Positions 45,417 through 53,727 of a stretch of DNA of 64,000 nt are shown here, piece by piece. Numbering within the stretch: the stretch's first letter is position 1; each line of letters starts with the position of its first letter. Made by a program: the position numbers and the translations under genes. A model generated the notes under the pieces. The model searched no databases. It saw nothing but the letters and a program-made list of their open reading frames with translations, and was not told the DNA's origin. This stretch comes from Treponema_C sp050320395. Lineage in GTDB: Bacteria > Spirochaetota > Spirochaetia > Treponematales > Treponemataceae. The stretch lies in the NCBI RefSeq assembly GCF_050320395.1, contig NZ_CP144459.1:1612001-1676000 (forward strand), in the 5' to 3' direction.

Positions 45417-46841
45417 ATGCAAACAACAAAAAAACTTGTTTTAATCGTGCTTGTATTGAGCACGGTTTTCGCTACGGTTTTCGCTCAAACGTCCATGACC
45501 TCTTTAAGCACACAGTCGCTGTTTACAACCGATGTCGACGATTTTATGGATGTAAACGAATGGCACAACGTAATGCCTAAAAAGTTTTTCGGCTTTTTGG
45601 GGTACGGAGAGACCGGGAAAGGTTTTATTCAATTGGGCTTTGCAAAACAGCTTACCAAGGTATACATGGGCGCTTATTTTGAAGGCTTACCTATTTTATG
45701 GGAGTCCAAAACCGAAAAAGACAATAACGGCAACAAAAAGGTTACGGTAAAAACGCTCGGAAGGAATCCCACCAATGCATCGGTATTGGCCGGTTTTAAA
45801 AACATCGGTATAAAGGGCGCTTTTTCCTTCCAGCCGCAGCGCAGACAAATAACCGTCAACGGTGTACCCGGCAACTACGATAACCAGCACATAACGGATG
45901 GAATCGCTAAAACAACGGCGATTTCCAACGTATTCGATATGGAGCTGGGTGTAACCGCCGGTATGAATATCAACGGGCCCAAAGACAGGCTCTATAAAAC
46001 CTCTGCGGAAATTGCTCTTGAATCGAAGGTGAGCAAGGTAAATAAGAGCAATGATACCGCAAAAACAGTAGATATGGCCGATGAGAGCGTATATACGCTT
46101 AAAATAAACGGCGGAGTCGGTTTTGACTTTTGGCAAAAACGGGATATAACGCAAAGCCTTGCATTGGCCCTTGACACCGATTGGGATATCTTTCCCAAAA
46201 AAACGGAGTATAGAAAAGCGCCAGGAACGGAAAGAACCGTAAATACCGTAGGACGTTTAAACGATGTGCTTACACTGACCCCCGTGTGGACACTTGCCTA
46301 TGAGCCGGAAGGCAAGTTTGCATTCAAAGCCGAAGCAGGCATGCCCGTCAGATTTCATTTTGAAAATGACTATAACTATAAGGAATCCGTTGCAGCCTCT
46401 ACAACCACGACATATAACACGTCAAGAAACTATAATTTTAACTTGGGATTTGAGCCGACTTTAAAAGGCGCCGTAACGTGGAAACCTTTTTCCAAACTGC
46501 GCTTTAACGCGGGAGCCTCTTTTATCGTTCCCGAATTCGGTTGGGAAACCGAAAAAACCGAAACGAGAGCCGCAGACGGCACTGTTACGAATACAACAAA
46601 GGACGTTACATGGTTCTTTAACGACTCCGCTATCGGCACTTCGGGTAAGTTTTACGCCAATTCGGGCTTTACCTGGTTTGTAACGGATAAGGTAACCGTA
46701 GATACCCAATGGGATATACTGCAAAACCTGTTCAACAATGAGTTTGTAACACAGCTTACCGAAGGCAACTACAACTTTTGGAATACGGTAAACAAGCTGC
46801 TTATACACAAGATCAGATTTGCCGTATCGGTTAAGATGTAA
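45417..46841 (+). CDS. Putative outer-membrane beta-barrel protein
   Basis: Encodes 474 aa from ATG 45417, 6 bp after AAGGAG (the ATG at 45411 touches it). A clear signal peptide ends at FATVFAQ. The rest is alternating polar/aromatic text with many Gly, Tyr, Trp and Asn, for example GKGFIQLGFAKQLTKVYMGAYFEG, and ends in a strand-like RFAVSVKM, as expected for a porin-like barrel. I do not recognise a named family; it resembles uncharacterised treponemal outer-membrane proteins. Strong promoter and a strong downstream terminator suggest high, monocistronic expression. Confidence 0.7.
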   Translation: MQTTKKLVLIVLVLSTVFATVFAQTSMTSLSTQSLFTTDVDDFMDVNEWHNVMPKKFFGFLGYGETGKGFIQLGFAKQLTKVYMGAYFEGLPILWESKTEKDNNGNKKVTVKTLGRNPTNASVLAGFKNIGIKGAFSFQPQRRQITVNGVPGNYDNQHITDGIAKTTAISNVFDMELGVTAGMNINGPKDRLYKTSAEIALESKVSKVNKSNDTAKTVDMADESVYTLKINGGVGFDFWQKRDITQSLALALDTDWDIFPKKTEYRKAPGTERTVNTVGRLNDVLTLTPVWTLAYEPEGKFAFKAEAGMPVRFHFENDYNYKESVAASTTTTYNTSRNYNFNLGFEPTLKGAVTWKPFSKLRFNAGASFIVPEFGWETEKTETRAADGTVTNTTKDVTWFFNDSAIGTSGKFYANSGFTWFVTDKVTVDTQWDILQNLFNNEFVTQLTEGNYNFWNTVNKLLIHKIRFAVSVKM

Positions 46842-46915
46842 GGTAATAAACGCTTAATCGGGGTTGTCCGATTCTTCACGTTTTGCGGCAGCCCCGCAGC
46901 TTATCTTAGAACGGC

Positions 46916-46949
46916 AAGCCCGCCCCCTTGCGGGGGCGGGCTTTTTTTT
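46916..46949 (+). terminator. Strong intrinsic terminator of the barrel gene
   Basis: Perfect 12-bp stem AAGCCCGCCCCC / GGGGGCGGGCTT (46916-46927 and 46932-46943) with a 4-base loop and a T-run ending at 46949. Two further small hairpins (AATCGG/CCGATT at 46856-46873; TGCGG/CCGCA near 46884-46898) precede it. Confidence 0.9.
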
Positions 46950-47008
46950 GGGGGTGACATTGTTTTTCGCCCCTTCACTATTTACCTTTTTTGCTTTATA
47001 CTTAAAGG

Positions 47009-47035
47009 GATGGAATACGGATTTTTCAGGGTTGC
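47009..47035. repeat. 27-bp direct repeat, left end of the inserted TA-chaperone module
   Basis: Identical over 27 bp to 48433-48459, where the sequence is the first codons of nadE. Here it encodes only MEYGFFRVA before an immediate TGA. The two copies mark a 1424-bp AT-rich insertion at the nadE start. Confidence 0.9.
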
Positions 47036-47106
47036 ATGAAAATATATCCGTTAAGCATAAGGACAGCCTCAAAATAAGCATAGAAATCATCTTTAAGGAT
47101 AAAAAA

Positions 47107-47517
47107 ATGCTTGAAAAAAACGGGAAAACGTCGTATTATAAGGTAGAGGATTTTATCAAAGCTTGTGCAAAAAAGACATCTACCGTTGTTGTTCTTAAAC
47201 ATGCCCTACAGCGGGCGTGTGATATTTTTGATTTATGCACAAGAACCGATTTATTAGCTTTTATCGGAAACGGAGGTTGTGAAAATCCGGAATTTATCAG
47301 CACGAAATCATGGGATAATAATCCGGACAAATCTGTCGAACTAAAGGTTGATAGTTATGAGTTTACGACAAACAATAAAAAAGGGTATTTAGCCTTTATG
47401 CATAATAATAAAACAAAAAAATGGATTATAAAGTCTTTTCATGAAGCCTTTTCGGAAGGTAAAGCTGATAGGATGTATAATCCGTTTAGAAATTTACTGG
47501 GAGAGTCATATGACTAA
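47107..47517 (+). CDS. MqsR-like toxin candidate
   Basis: Encodes 136 aa from ATG 47107 with AAGGA 8 bp upstream. The pattern resembles MqsR-type ribonucleases: an N-terminal helix (YYKVEDFIKACAKK), a second helix, then VELKVDSYEF and a terminal strand GYLAFMHNNKTKKWIIKSFHEA comparable with MqsR's YLKITV...LIVSFKE. It is longer than E. coli MqsR (98 aa). Overlaps the zinc-finger/HTH gene by 8 bp. Clearly more AT-rich than the flanks. Assignment rests mainly on the antitoxin next to it, so toxin identity is moderately confident. Confidence 0.55.
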   Translation: MLEKNGKTSYYKVEDFIKACAKKTSTVVVLKHALQRACDIFDLCTRTDLLAFIGNGGCENPEFISTKSWDNNPDKSVELKVDSYEFTTNNKKGYLAFMHNNKTKKWIIKSFHEAFSEGKADRMYNPFRNLLGESYD

Positions 47518-48064
47518 AAAACAATGTCCGGTGTGCGGAGGGGTACATTTAAAGTGCAGCTTCGTTAAAAAGGCAATTGGAGATAATGAATTTTCTTTAG
47601 TAAATTATGTTTGTGATGATTGCGGGGAAGAAGGTGATTTTTTTAATGAAAACGACAAAGAACTTTCTAAAGCCCTTGTGCAAAAACACCTTGAGGAATC
47701 TTTAGAAATACTTTCACGTTTAGAACGGCAAAAGAGAAATTTTGCCGGTATTGAAAGAGCTTTAAATATTCCGCAGCGTACATTTTCAAAATGGAAAAAC
47801 AAAAAAACTAAACCTTCAGCTCCGGCAATTGCTCTTTTAAAATTTTTAGATGTTTTTCCTTGGCTGATTGATGTTGCAGATAATAAATTTGACAAAATAG
47901 CAGCTGATAATATTCTATTAAAACATGTGTGCAGCTTGGTTAAAAAGCCCGGCATTGATAGACGTATCATCTACTATAATGATGAAAGTCAAAAGGGCAT
48001 AGCTGTTTCATTTTTTCATACAACAACACGGCCCGGAGCACAAAGGTATATTAATGAAAAATAA
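47510..48064 (+). CDS. MqsA-like antitoxin (zinc-binding plus HTH)
   Basis: Encodes 184 aa. The N-terminus binds zinc: CPVCGG and CDDCGEE pairs about 30 residues apart. A linker helix follows, then an XRE-type helix-turn-helix (IERALNIPQRTFSKWKNKKTKPSAPAIALLKFLDVFPWL), the same domain order and ending as MqsA. A further C-terminal about 50 residues (ADNILLKHVCSLVKK...) are additional. It should neutralise the upstream toxin and repress the operon. Overlaps both neighbours. Confidence 0.75.
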   Translation: MTKKQCPVCGGVHLKCSFVKKAIGDNEFSLVNYVCDDCGEEGDFFNENDKELSKALVQKHLEESLEILSRLERQKRNFAGIERALNIPQRTFSKWKNKKTKPSAPAIALLKFLDVFPWLIDVADNKFDKIAADNILLKHVCSLVKKPGIDRRIIYYNDESQKGIAVSFFHTTTRPGAQRYINEK

Positions 48065-48425
48065 TTTAGTAATTACTGATATATTATTGATAGAGTCTCA
48101 TTTTTCGTTAAAAAGACTGCCTGCGGAGACTATGTCTATTTATGAGATAATTGATACCGGTATAGAACATACTGAAGATAATTCACTTGTAGTAATACAT
48201 ACTATTCAATTCACCATAGAAGAAATAGAGAGCAAAGAGCCGGTTGCGGAAACTTTTTTTAAATACGGAATAAACATATCAAATACGGAAAAATACACCG
48301 AGGATGAAATTAAAGACTTTGCAATCAATCAAATGAATCAATTATATCTAAGCAAAGCAAATGAGTTTTTTACAGCAAGCTCTCTTCCTGCTGCTAAAGC
48401 AGGGGATATTATAATAAAACAATAG
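48054..48425 (+). CDS. SecB-like chaperone of a toxin-antitoxin-chaperone module (candidate)
   Basis: Encodes 123 aa. A beta-rich first part (SLVVIHTIQFTIEEIE, FFKYGINISNTEKY) followed by a long helix and LSKANEFFTASSLPAAKAGDI resembles the SecB architecture, in which the last helix ends in a conserved LP segment. Third genes of MqsRA- and HigBA-type tripartite systems are SecB-like chaperones that protect the antitoxin. The start overlaps the antitoxin by 11 bp. Similarity is weak at residue level, so this is a structural and contextual inference. Confidence 0.5.
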   Translation: MKNNLVITDILLIESHFSLKRLPAETMSIYEIIDTGIEHTEDNSLVVIHTIQFTIEEIESKEPVAETFFKYGINISNTEKYTEDEIKDFAINQMNQLYLSKANEFFTASSLPAAKAGDIIIKQ

Positions 48426-48432
48426 TGAAGCC

Positions 48433-48459
48433 GATGGAATACGGATTTTTCAGGGTTGC
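48433..48459. repeat. 27-bp direct repeat, right copy (nadE start)
   Basis: Perfect copy of 47009-47035, containing the nadE ATG at 48434 and its first eight codons. The flanking bases differ on both sides. Confidence 0.9.
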
Positions 48460-50524
48460 CTGTGCAAGCCCGCGCCTTAAAATTGCGGATTGTAAGCACA
48501 ATGCGGATGAAATTGTCAAGCTGCTCAAAAGGGCCGAAAAAGACGGCGCTGAATGTACGGTATTCCCGGAATTGTCGATTACGGGAGCAACCTGCGGCAA
48601 TTTGTTTTTTCAAACAAACTTAATACACAGTGTTTGCCGTACCCTGACGGAACTTGCGGAGCGCACAAAGGACTGTCCGATTCTCTATGCGGTAGGCGCT
48701 CCTCTTCTTTCAGGCGGTGCGCTTTTTAATTGTGCGGTTTTTATATACCGGGGGCGCATTTTAGCGGCGGTGCCTAAAACGCATATCGGCGGCCGAAGCT
48801 TTTACAACGAACGGCGGTATTTTACCTGCGGTTCGGCGGCCGCCCCCGGTTTTCCCGCCGGGCACGGCCAAGTTATCAGTATCGGCTCCCATACCGGCAT
48901 TCCCTTCGGAACGGATATCCTTATACGGATAGGCAACAGCCGCTATGCAAACTCTTGTGAAGATATTTATACCGAAGCGCAGGACATATATATCGGAGTC
49001 CTAATCGGAGAAGACGTGTATGGAGCAGGTATCAGCGCCCTTCAAAGCCGCGTGTACGCACATGCCGGTTTAACGGCTGCGCACATTATACTGAACCCGG
49101 CGGCCGAGCCCTTTATTGTAGGAAGCGCAAAGCGGAAAACATGTGCCCTGTGCGCCCTGTCCGAACGGTGTGCCTCTGTGTGCGTTTGTGCCAATGCGGG
49201 AAGCGGAGAATCGGCAACCGATTTTGTGTTCCGCTCCCACAATGGTATTTTTGAAAACGGCACGGTTCTTGCACAAAGCGATTTTCGAGCCGATTTCCGG
49301 GCAAACGGGAATGGGCGCAATAACGACAAAACGGGCGCACTCGGCGAAGCGGACGGCTATCTTGTGCAGGATGTCGACATAGAACTTCTTGAAAACGAAC
49401 GGCTTCGCCGCTCTGCCGAATACGGGCGCCTTTCGGCTTCACAAATACCGAACCTGCGCATTATCGAAGCCGCTGCGCCCGACCCCGTAAAACAGGGACT
49501 GAAGCGGCACATTTCGAGGCTTCCCTTTGTTCCCGAAAATCCTGCGGAACGAAAAGAGCGCTGCGAAGAAGTGTTGTCCATTCAAGCTTCGGGTTTGGCC
49601 GAGCGGCTTAAAAACACAGGTATAAAGAAGGCGGTTATAGGTCTTTCGGGCGGTTTGGATTCAACCCTTGCACTCCTTGTCGCAGTCGATGCATTTAAAA
49701 TCTGCGGCCTTTCCCCCTCGGCAATACACGCTTTTTCGATGCCCTGCTTCGGCACAAGCTCTCGGACAAAAAACAATGCCGAAAAGCTTGCTTCCCTTTT
49801 AGGTGTAAGCTTTAAAGAAATCGATATACAAAATGCAGTAAGGGCGCACCTAAACGATATAGGCGCATGCGAGGACGTGCACGACAGCGTGTACGAAAAT
49901 GCTCAAGCGCGCGAACGCACGCAAATACTTATGGACAGCGCAAACAAGACAGGCGGCCTTGTTATCGGTACGGGAGACCTTTCCGAATCGGCGCTCGGCT
50001 GGTCAACCTATAACGGAGATCATATGTCGATGTACAATGTAAACGCTTCGATTCCCAAAACACTTGCGCGGGAACTTGTGCTGTATGCGGCCGAACTTGC
50101 AGCAGCGGAGACTGTAGAGTCCGCGGCGCAGCTGGCGGCAATCCTTACAGACATTGTGCAAACGCCCGTAAGCCCCGAACTTTTGCCCGCAAAAAACGGC
50201 GATATTGCGCAAAAAACCGAAGATATTCTGGGCCCCTATGAGCTGCACGATTTCTTTTTGTACTACGTTGTTCGCCGGGGTTTTTCGCCGCGCAAAATAC
50301 TGTTTTTAGCCGAATGCGCTTTTCAAGGTGAATACAAAGCCGGCTATATAAAAGAAAAACTTGCACTTTTTTACCGGCGTTTTTTTACAAACCAATTTAA
50401 ACGCTCGTGCATGAGCGACGGTATATCGGTCGGAATGGTATCGCTTTCGCCGCGCACAAGTTTTTCCATGCCCAGCGACGCACAGGCTTCGTTGTGGCTT
50501 AAAGAACTTGAAAATCCGACTTGA
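48434..50524 (+). CDS. nadE: NAD+ synthetase with degenerate glutaminase domain
   Basis: Two-domain glutamine-dependent type of NadE, 696 aa, which amidates nicotinate adenine dinucleotide to NAD. The N-terminal nitrilase-like domain (1-300) keeps the catalytic Glu46 (FPELS) and Lys115 (VPKTH), but the nucleophile position reads GVLIGEDVY: Gly192 (GGA) stands where GxxxCED has its cysteine. The synthetase domain (390-696) is intact, with the PP-loop LSGGLDSTLAL at about 405 and GTGDLSESALGWSTYNGDHMSMYNVN. It may therefore rely on free ammonia. Start ATG 48434 lies in the 27-bp repeat; the inserted module has replaced its original upstream region. Confidence 0.93.
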   Translation: MEYGFFRVACASPRLKIADCKHNADEIVKLLKRAEKDGAECTVFPELSITGATCGNLFFQTNLIHSVCRTLTELAERTKDCPILYAVGAPLLSGGALFNCAVFIYRGRILAAVPKTHIGGRSFYNERRYFTCGSAAAPGFPAGHGQVISIGSHTGIPFGTDILIRIGNSRYANSCEDIYTEAQDIYIGVLIGEDVYGAGISALQSRVYAHAGLTAAHIILNPAAEPFIVGSAKRKTCALCALSERCASVCVCANAGSGESATDFVFRSHNGIFENGTVLAQSDFRADFRANGNGRNNDKTGALGEADGYLVQDVDIELLENERLRRSAEYGRLSASQIPNLRIIEAAAPDPVKQGLKRHISRLPFVPENPAERKERCEEVLSIQASGLAERLKNTGIKKAVIGLSGGLDSTLALLVAVDAFKICGLSPSAIHAFSMPCFGTSSRTKNNAEKLASLLGVSFKEIDIQNAVRAHLNDIGACEDVHDSVYENAQARERTQILMDSANKTGGLVIGTGDLSESALGWSTYNGDHMSMYNVNASIPKTLARELVLYAAELAAAETVESAAQLAAILTDIVQTPVSPELLPAKNGDIAQKTEDILGPYELHDFFLYYVVRRGFSPRKILFLAECAFQGEYKAGYIKEKLALFYRRFFTNQFKRSCMSDGISVGMVSLSPRTSFSMPSDAQASLWLKELENPT

Positions 50525-50585
50525 CAAAAGTCGGACACCATTTATTTCGGCGGTAAAAAAACAATCGCCCGATAGGAGGAATATA

Positions 50586-51776
50586 ATGAACAATTTTAAT
50601 TATTGGACACCCACAAAGGTAATTTTCGGAAAAGATGCCGAAAAACAAACGGGTGCATTGGTTAAAGCGCAAAACTGTAAAAAAGTGCTCGTACACTTCG
50701 GAGGCGGAAGTGCAAAGCGTTCGGGCCTTTTGGACAGAATATGCGATTCTTTAAAAGCCGAACACATCGACTATGTACTTCTCGGCGGCGTTGTGCCGAA
50801 CCCCCGCCTTTCTTTGGTGCGCGAAGGTATAGCCTTATGCAAAAAAGAAGGGGTTGACTTTATTTTGGCCGTCGGAGGCGGAAGCGTTTTGGACTCGGCA
50901 AAGGCTATCGGCTACGGAGTTGTAACAGAAGGAGACGTGTGGGACATTTTCCTCAAAAAAGTAGAGCCTGCGGGCTGCCTGCCCGTCGGTTCGGTACTCA
51001 CGATTGCCGCTGCAGGAAGCGAAATGAGCGATTCTTCGGTTATTACAAACGAAGACGGCTGGCTTAAGCGCGGTTACAGCTCCGACTACGGACGCTGCCG
51101 TTTTGCCGTTATGAATCCCGAATTGACGGCAACCCTCGACGAATGGCAAACGATGAGCGGCTGTACCGACATCATTATGCACACCCTTGAGCGCTATTTT
51201 TATCCTGCACATGAAGTATCCGGCGAAAATATGATTACCGACAGCATTGCCGAAGGTTTAATCAAAACCGTTATAAAAAATGCCCTGATTTTAAAAGACA
51301 AACCGAAGGATTATAACGCGCGCGCTCAAATTATGTGGGCGGGAAGCCTTTCTCACAACGGATTAACCGGCTGCGGCAACGGAACCGGCGACTGGGCAAC
51401 CCATCAAATCGAACACGAATTGGGCGGTATGTTCGACATTACCCACGGTGCGGGTCTTGCCGCAGTATGGGGAAGCTGGGCACGCTATGTATACAAAGAA
51501 AACCCCGAGCGCTTTGCGCAGCTTGCACGCAATGTCTTCGGCATAAGCGACACCGACAGCGAAAAAGCGGCCTTAAAAGGTATCGAAGCTATGGAAAACT
51601 TTTTCCGTTCAATCAATATGCCCGTTTCGGTAAAGGAAATGAACATCGATTTAACGGAAGAACAAATCGAAACCCTCGCTTTCAAATGCTGTTTTGAAAA
51701 AAAGCGGCTTGTCGGTTCCTTTAGAAAGCTCGGATACGAAGACCTCATAGCGATTTATAAGGCTGCGGCAAAATAA
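50586..51776 (+). CDS. Iron-containing alcohol dehydrogenase (BdhA/YqhD-like)
   Basis: Encodes 396 aa from ATG 50586, with a strong AGGAGG about 8 bp upstream. Group III alcohol dehydrogenase, probably NAD(P)H-dependent reduction of aldehydes such as butanal. Signatures: YWTPTKVIFGKDAE at the start, AVGGGSVLDSAKAIG (nucleotide binding), and metal-ligand region ATHQIEHELGGMFDITHGAGLAAVWGSW with the two His. Followed directly by a DUF3842 gene (TAATG junction). Confidence 0.92.
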   Translation: MNNFNYWTPTKVIFGKDAEKQTGALVKAQNCKKVLVHFGGGSAKRSGLLDRICDSLKAEHIDYVLLGGVVPNPRLSLVREGIALCKKEGVDFILAVGGGSVLDSAKAIGYGVVTEGDVWDIFLKKVEPAGCLPVGSVLTIAAAGSEMSDSSVITNEDGWLKRGYSSDYGRCRFAVMNPELTATLDEWQTMSGCTDIIMHTLERYFYPAHEVSGENMITDSIAEGLIKTVIKNALILKDKPKDYNARAQIMWAGSLSHNGLTGCGNGTGDWATHQIEHELGGMFDITHGAGLAAVWGSWARYVYKENPERFAQLARNVFGISDTDSEKAALKGIEAMENFFRSINMPVSVKEMNIDLTEEQIETLAFKCCFEKKRLVGSFRKLGYEDLIAIYKAAAK

Positions 51777-52186
51777 TGCATATTTTGGTTATTGACGGAC
51801 AGGGCGGCGGCATCGGAAGACAGCTTGTAGAAGAAATCCGTAAAGCCCTGCCCGAAGTATCTATAACGGCGGTAGGAACAAACAGTATTGCAACCTCGGC
51901 AATGATTAAGGCGGGAGCCGATAACGGGGCGACCGGAGAAAACGCGGTTATAGTCGGCTGCCGCAGTGCGGACATTATTGCAGGGCCGATGGGAATCGTT
52001 ATAGCCGATTCTTTGCTCGGTGAGATAACGCCTGCAATGGCGGCTGCCGTCGGACAAAGTCCTGCCCTGCGCATTTTACTGCCGGTCAACCGCTGTAAAA
52101 ATTCGATTATCGGTATTGCCGATATGGACATTGCAACAATGATAAAAAAAGCGGTTGAGGAAATCAAAAAAACCGCACAAGGCTGA
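51776..52186 (+). CDS. DUF3842 family protein
   Basis: Encodes 136 aa with an N-terminal Rossmann-like MHILVIDGQGGGIGRQLVEEI, then VGTNSIATSAMIKAGAD and GPMGIVIADSLLGEITP. This matches the small DUF3842 family of unknown function. Its first base is the last base of the alcohol dehydrogenase stop. larE begins 1 bp after its stop, so it sits at the head of the lar genes; such linkage suggests, without proving, a role with nickel-pincer cofactor genes. Confidence 0.8.
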   Translation: MHILVIDGQGGGIGRQLVEEIRKALPEVSITAVGTNSIATSAMIKAGADNGATGENAVIVGCRSADIIAGPMGIVIADSLLGEITPAMAAAVGQSPALRILLPVNRCKNSIIGIADMDIATMIKKAVEEIKKTAQG

Positions 52187-52187
52187 T

Positions 52188-52955
52188 ATGCCGTATTTCG
52201 GCTCAAAACACAGGGCTCTGCTTGATTTTTTCCGTATGTACCCGAAAGCCGCCCTCGCCTTTTCAGGCGGTACGGATTCGGCCTATCTTTTATATGCGGC
52301 TTCAAAAAGCGGTGCGGACATTCAGCCTTATTTTATAAAAAGCCCTTTTCAGCCGCAGTTTGAATTGGAGGATGCACAGCGTTTGTGTACGCTGTGCGGC
52401 ATAGGCTTAAAAATAATCGAAGCGGACACTTTATCCGATGCTTCCGTTGCCGAAAATACGGAAAAGCGCTGTTATTATTGCAAAAAGCTGTTGTTTTCGC
52501 TTCTCAAAAAACGGGCGGGCGAAGACGGTTATACCTTGGTTATCGACGGTACAAATGCTTCGGATCTGGCATCCGACAGGCCGGGTATGAAAGCTTTGCA
52601 AGAGCTGGGTATACGTTCCCCCTTACGCGAATGCGGCATCACAAAGGCGGACGTGCGCGTACTGTCAAAAAAAGCGCATTTGTTTACATGGAACAAAAGT
52701 TCCTATGCCTGTTTGGCAACACGCATTCCCTGTGGAACGCCCATACAACAAGAAAAACTGCGCCTTATGGAAAAATCGGAAAATGCCTTCGCCCGTTTGG
52801 GCTTTACCGATTTCAGAATCCGCCTTGACGGAAATACTGCCCGAATAGAAGTTCCGGCACGGTACATGAAAAAGGTGGTGCGCAAAAGGGAAACCATACG
52901 GGAGCTTTTGGCGGACGATTTTTCCGCCATCGTGTTGGATTTAAAAGAGCGGTAA
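52188..52955 (+). CDS. larE: LarE, ATP-dependent sacrificial sulfur transferase
   Basis: Adenylates and sulfurises the carboxylates of pyridinium biscarboxylic acid mononucleotide during nickel-pincer nucleotide synthesis. It is 255 aa from ATG 52188. The PP-loop is LAFSGGTDSAYLLYAASKSG; CYYCKKLLF and SSYACLATRIPCG follow, the latter containing the Cys that in one LarE class donates sulfur. Ends 10 bp before larB. Confidence 0.9.
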   Translation: MPYFGSKHRALLDFFRMYPKAALAFSGGTDSAYLLYAASKSGADIQPYFIKSPFQPQFELEDAQRLCTLCGIGLKIIEADTLSDASVAENTEKRCYYCKKLLFSLLKKRAGEDGYTLVIDGTNASDLASDRPGMKALQELGIRSPLRECGITKADVRVLSKKAHLFTWNKSSYACLATRIPCGTPIQQEKLRLMEKSENAFARLGFTDFRIRLDGNTARIEVPARYMKKVVRKRETIRELLADDFSAIVLDLKER

Positions 52956-52965
52956 AGGAATTTAT

Positions 52966-53718
52966 ATGGCAGCACAGGATATTTTGGCGATTTTGGAACA
53001 GGTCGAATCGGGAAAGCTTTCGGCCCGGGATGCTCATCTTTTATTAAAGAAAAAACCCTTTGACGATTTGGGATTTGCAAAACCCGATCATCACCGTGCA
53101 GTAAGGCAGGGAGAAGCCGAAGTTATCTACGGCGAAGGAAAGACTGCGGAACAAATCGCTTCGATAGCCGACTCTCTTTGTGCAAACGGAGCTACATCTT
53201 TGCTTATAACCCGCTTATCCGAAGAAAAGGCCGCAGTACTGCAAAAAACGTATAAAATGCACTACGATACAATCAGCCGGCTGGGTATTATCGGTACCAT
53301 GCCCGAAGCCGAGGGAAAAGGCAATATCGTAGTAGCTTCGGCCGGGACGAGCGATATGAGCGTTGCCGAAGAAGCCGCCCGTACCGCCGAATTTTTTGGC
53401 AACAGGGTTGTGCGCCTCTACGATGTCGGAGTTGCCGGCTTACACCGCCTGCTTTCCAACCTCGACTGCATTATGAGTGCGCGCGTTATTATCGCCGTTG
53501 CCGGTATGGAAGGAGCCCTTGCAAGCGTTATAGGAGGTTTGGCCGATTGCCCGGTTATCGCGGTTCCGACAAGTGTCGGCTACGGCGCTTCGTTTAACGG
53601 TTTGGCAGCCCTTTTGGCCATGCTCAACTCCTGCGCAAGCGGAGTCGGCGTAGTAAATATAGACAACGGATTCGGTGCCGGTTATCTTGCCGGTATGATA
53701 AACCGTATGAGTCAATAG
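52966..53718 (+). CDS. larB: LarB, nickel-pincer biosynthesis carboxylase/hydrolase
   Basis: Encodes 250 aa. LarB carboxylates nicotinate adenine dinucleotide and hydrolyses its phosphoanhydride to start the cofactor. The C-terminal 130 residues are PurE-like: IVVASAGTSDMSVAEEAARTAEFFG, YDVGVAGLHRLLSNL, VAGMEGALASVIGGL and PTSVGYGASFNGLAALLAMLNSCASG. The N-terminal part includes VGQGEAEVIYGEGKT-like text (RQGEAEVIYGEGKTAEQI). Lies between larE and larC. Confidence 0.93.
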   Translation: MAAQDILAILEQVESGKLSARDAHLLLKKKPFDDLGFAKPDHHRAVRQGEAEVIYGEGKTAEQIASIADSLCANGATSLLITRLSEEKAAVLQKTYKMHYDTISRLGIIGTMPEAEGKGNIVVASAGTSDMSVAEEAARTAEFFGNRVVRLYDVGVAGLHRLLSNLDCIMSARVIIAVAGMEGALASVIGGLADCPVIAVPTSVGYGASFNGLAALLAMLNSCASGVGVVNIDNGFGAGYLAGMINRMSQ

Positions 53719-53727
53719 GAGAAATCG

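Noticed and set aside
46864..47106. In-frame N-terminal extension of the MqsR-like gene to 217 aa
   Set aside because: It would translate the terminator hairpin of the upstream gene and the 27-bp repeat; the ATG at 47107 has a proper ribosome site.
47009..48459. Integron cassette (attC) origin for the TA-chaperone insertion
   Set aside because: The repeat lacks a clear GTTRRRY/RYYYAAC pair and no integrase or folded attC site could be seen, although oral treponemes do carry integrons.
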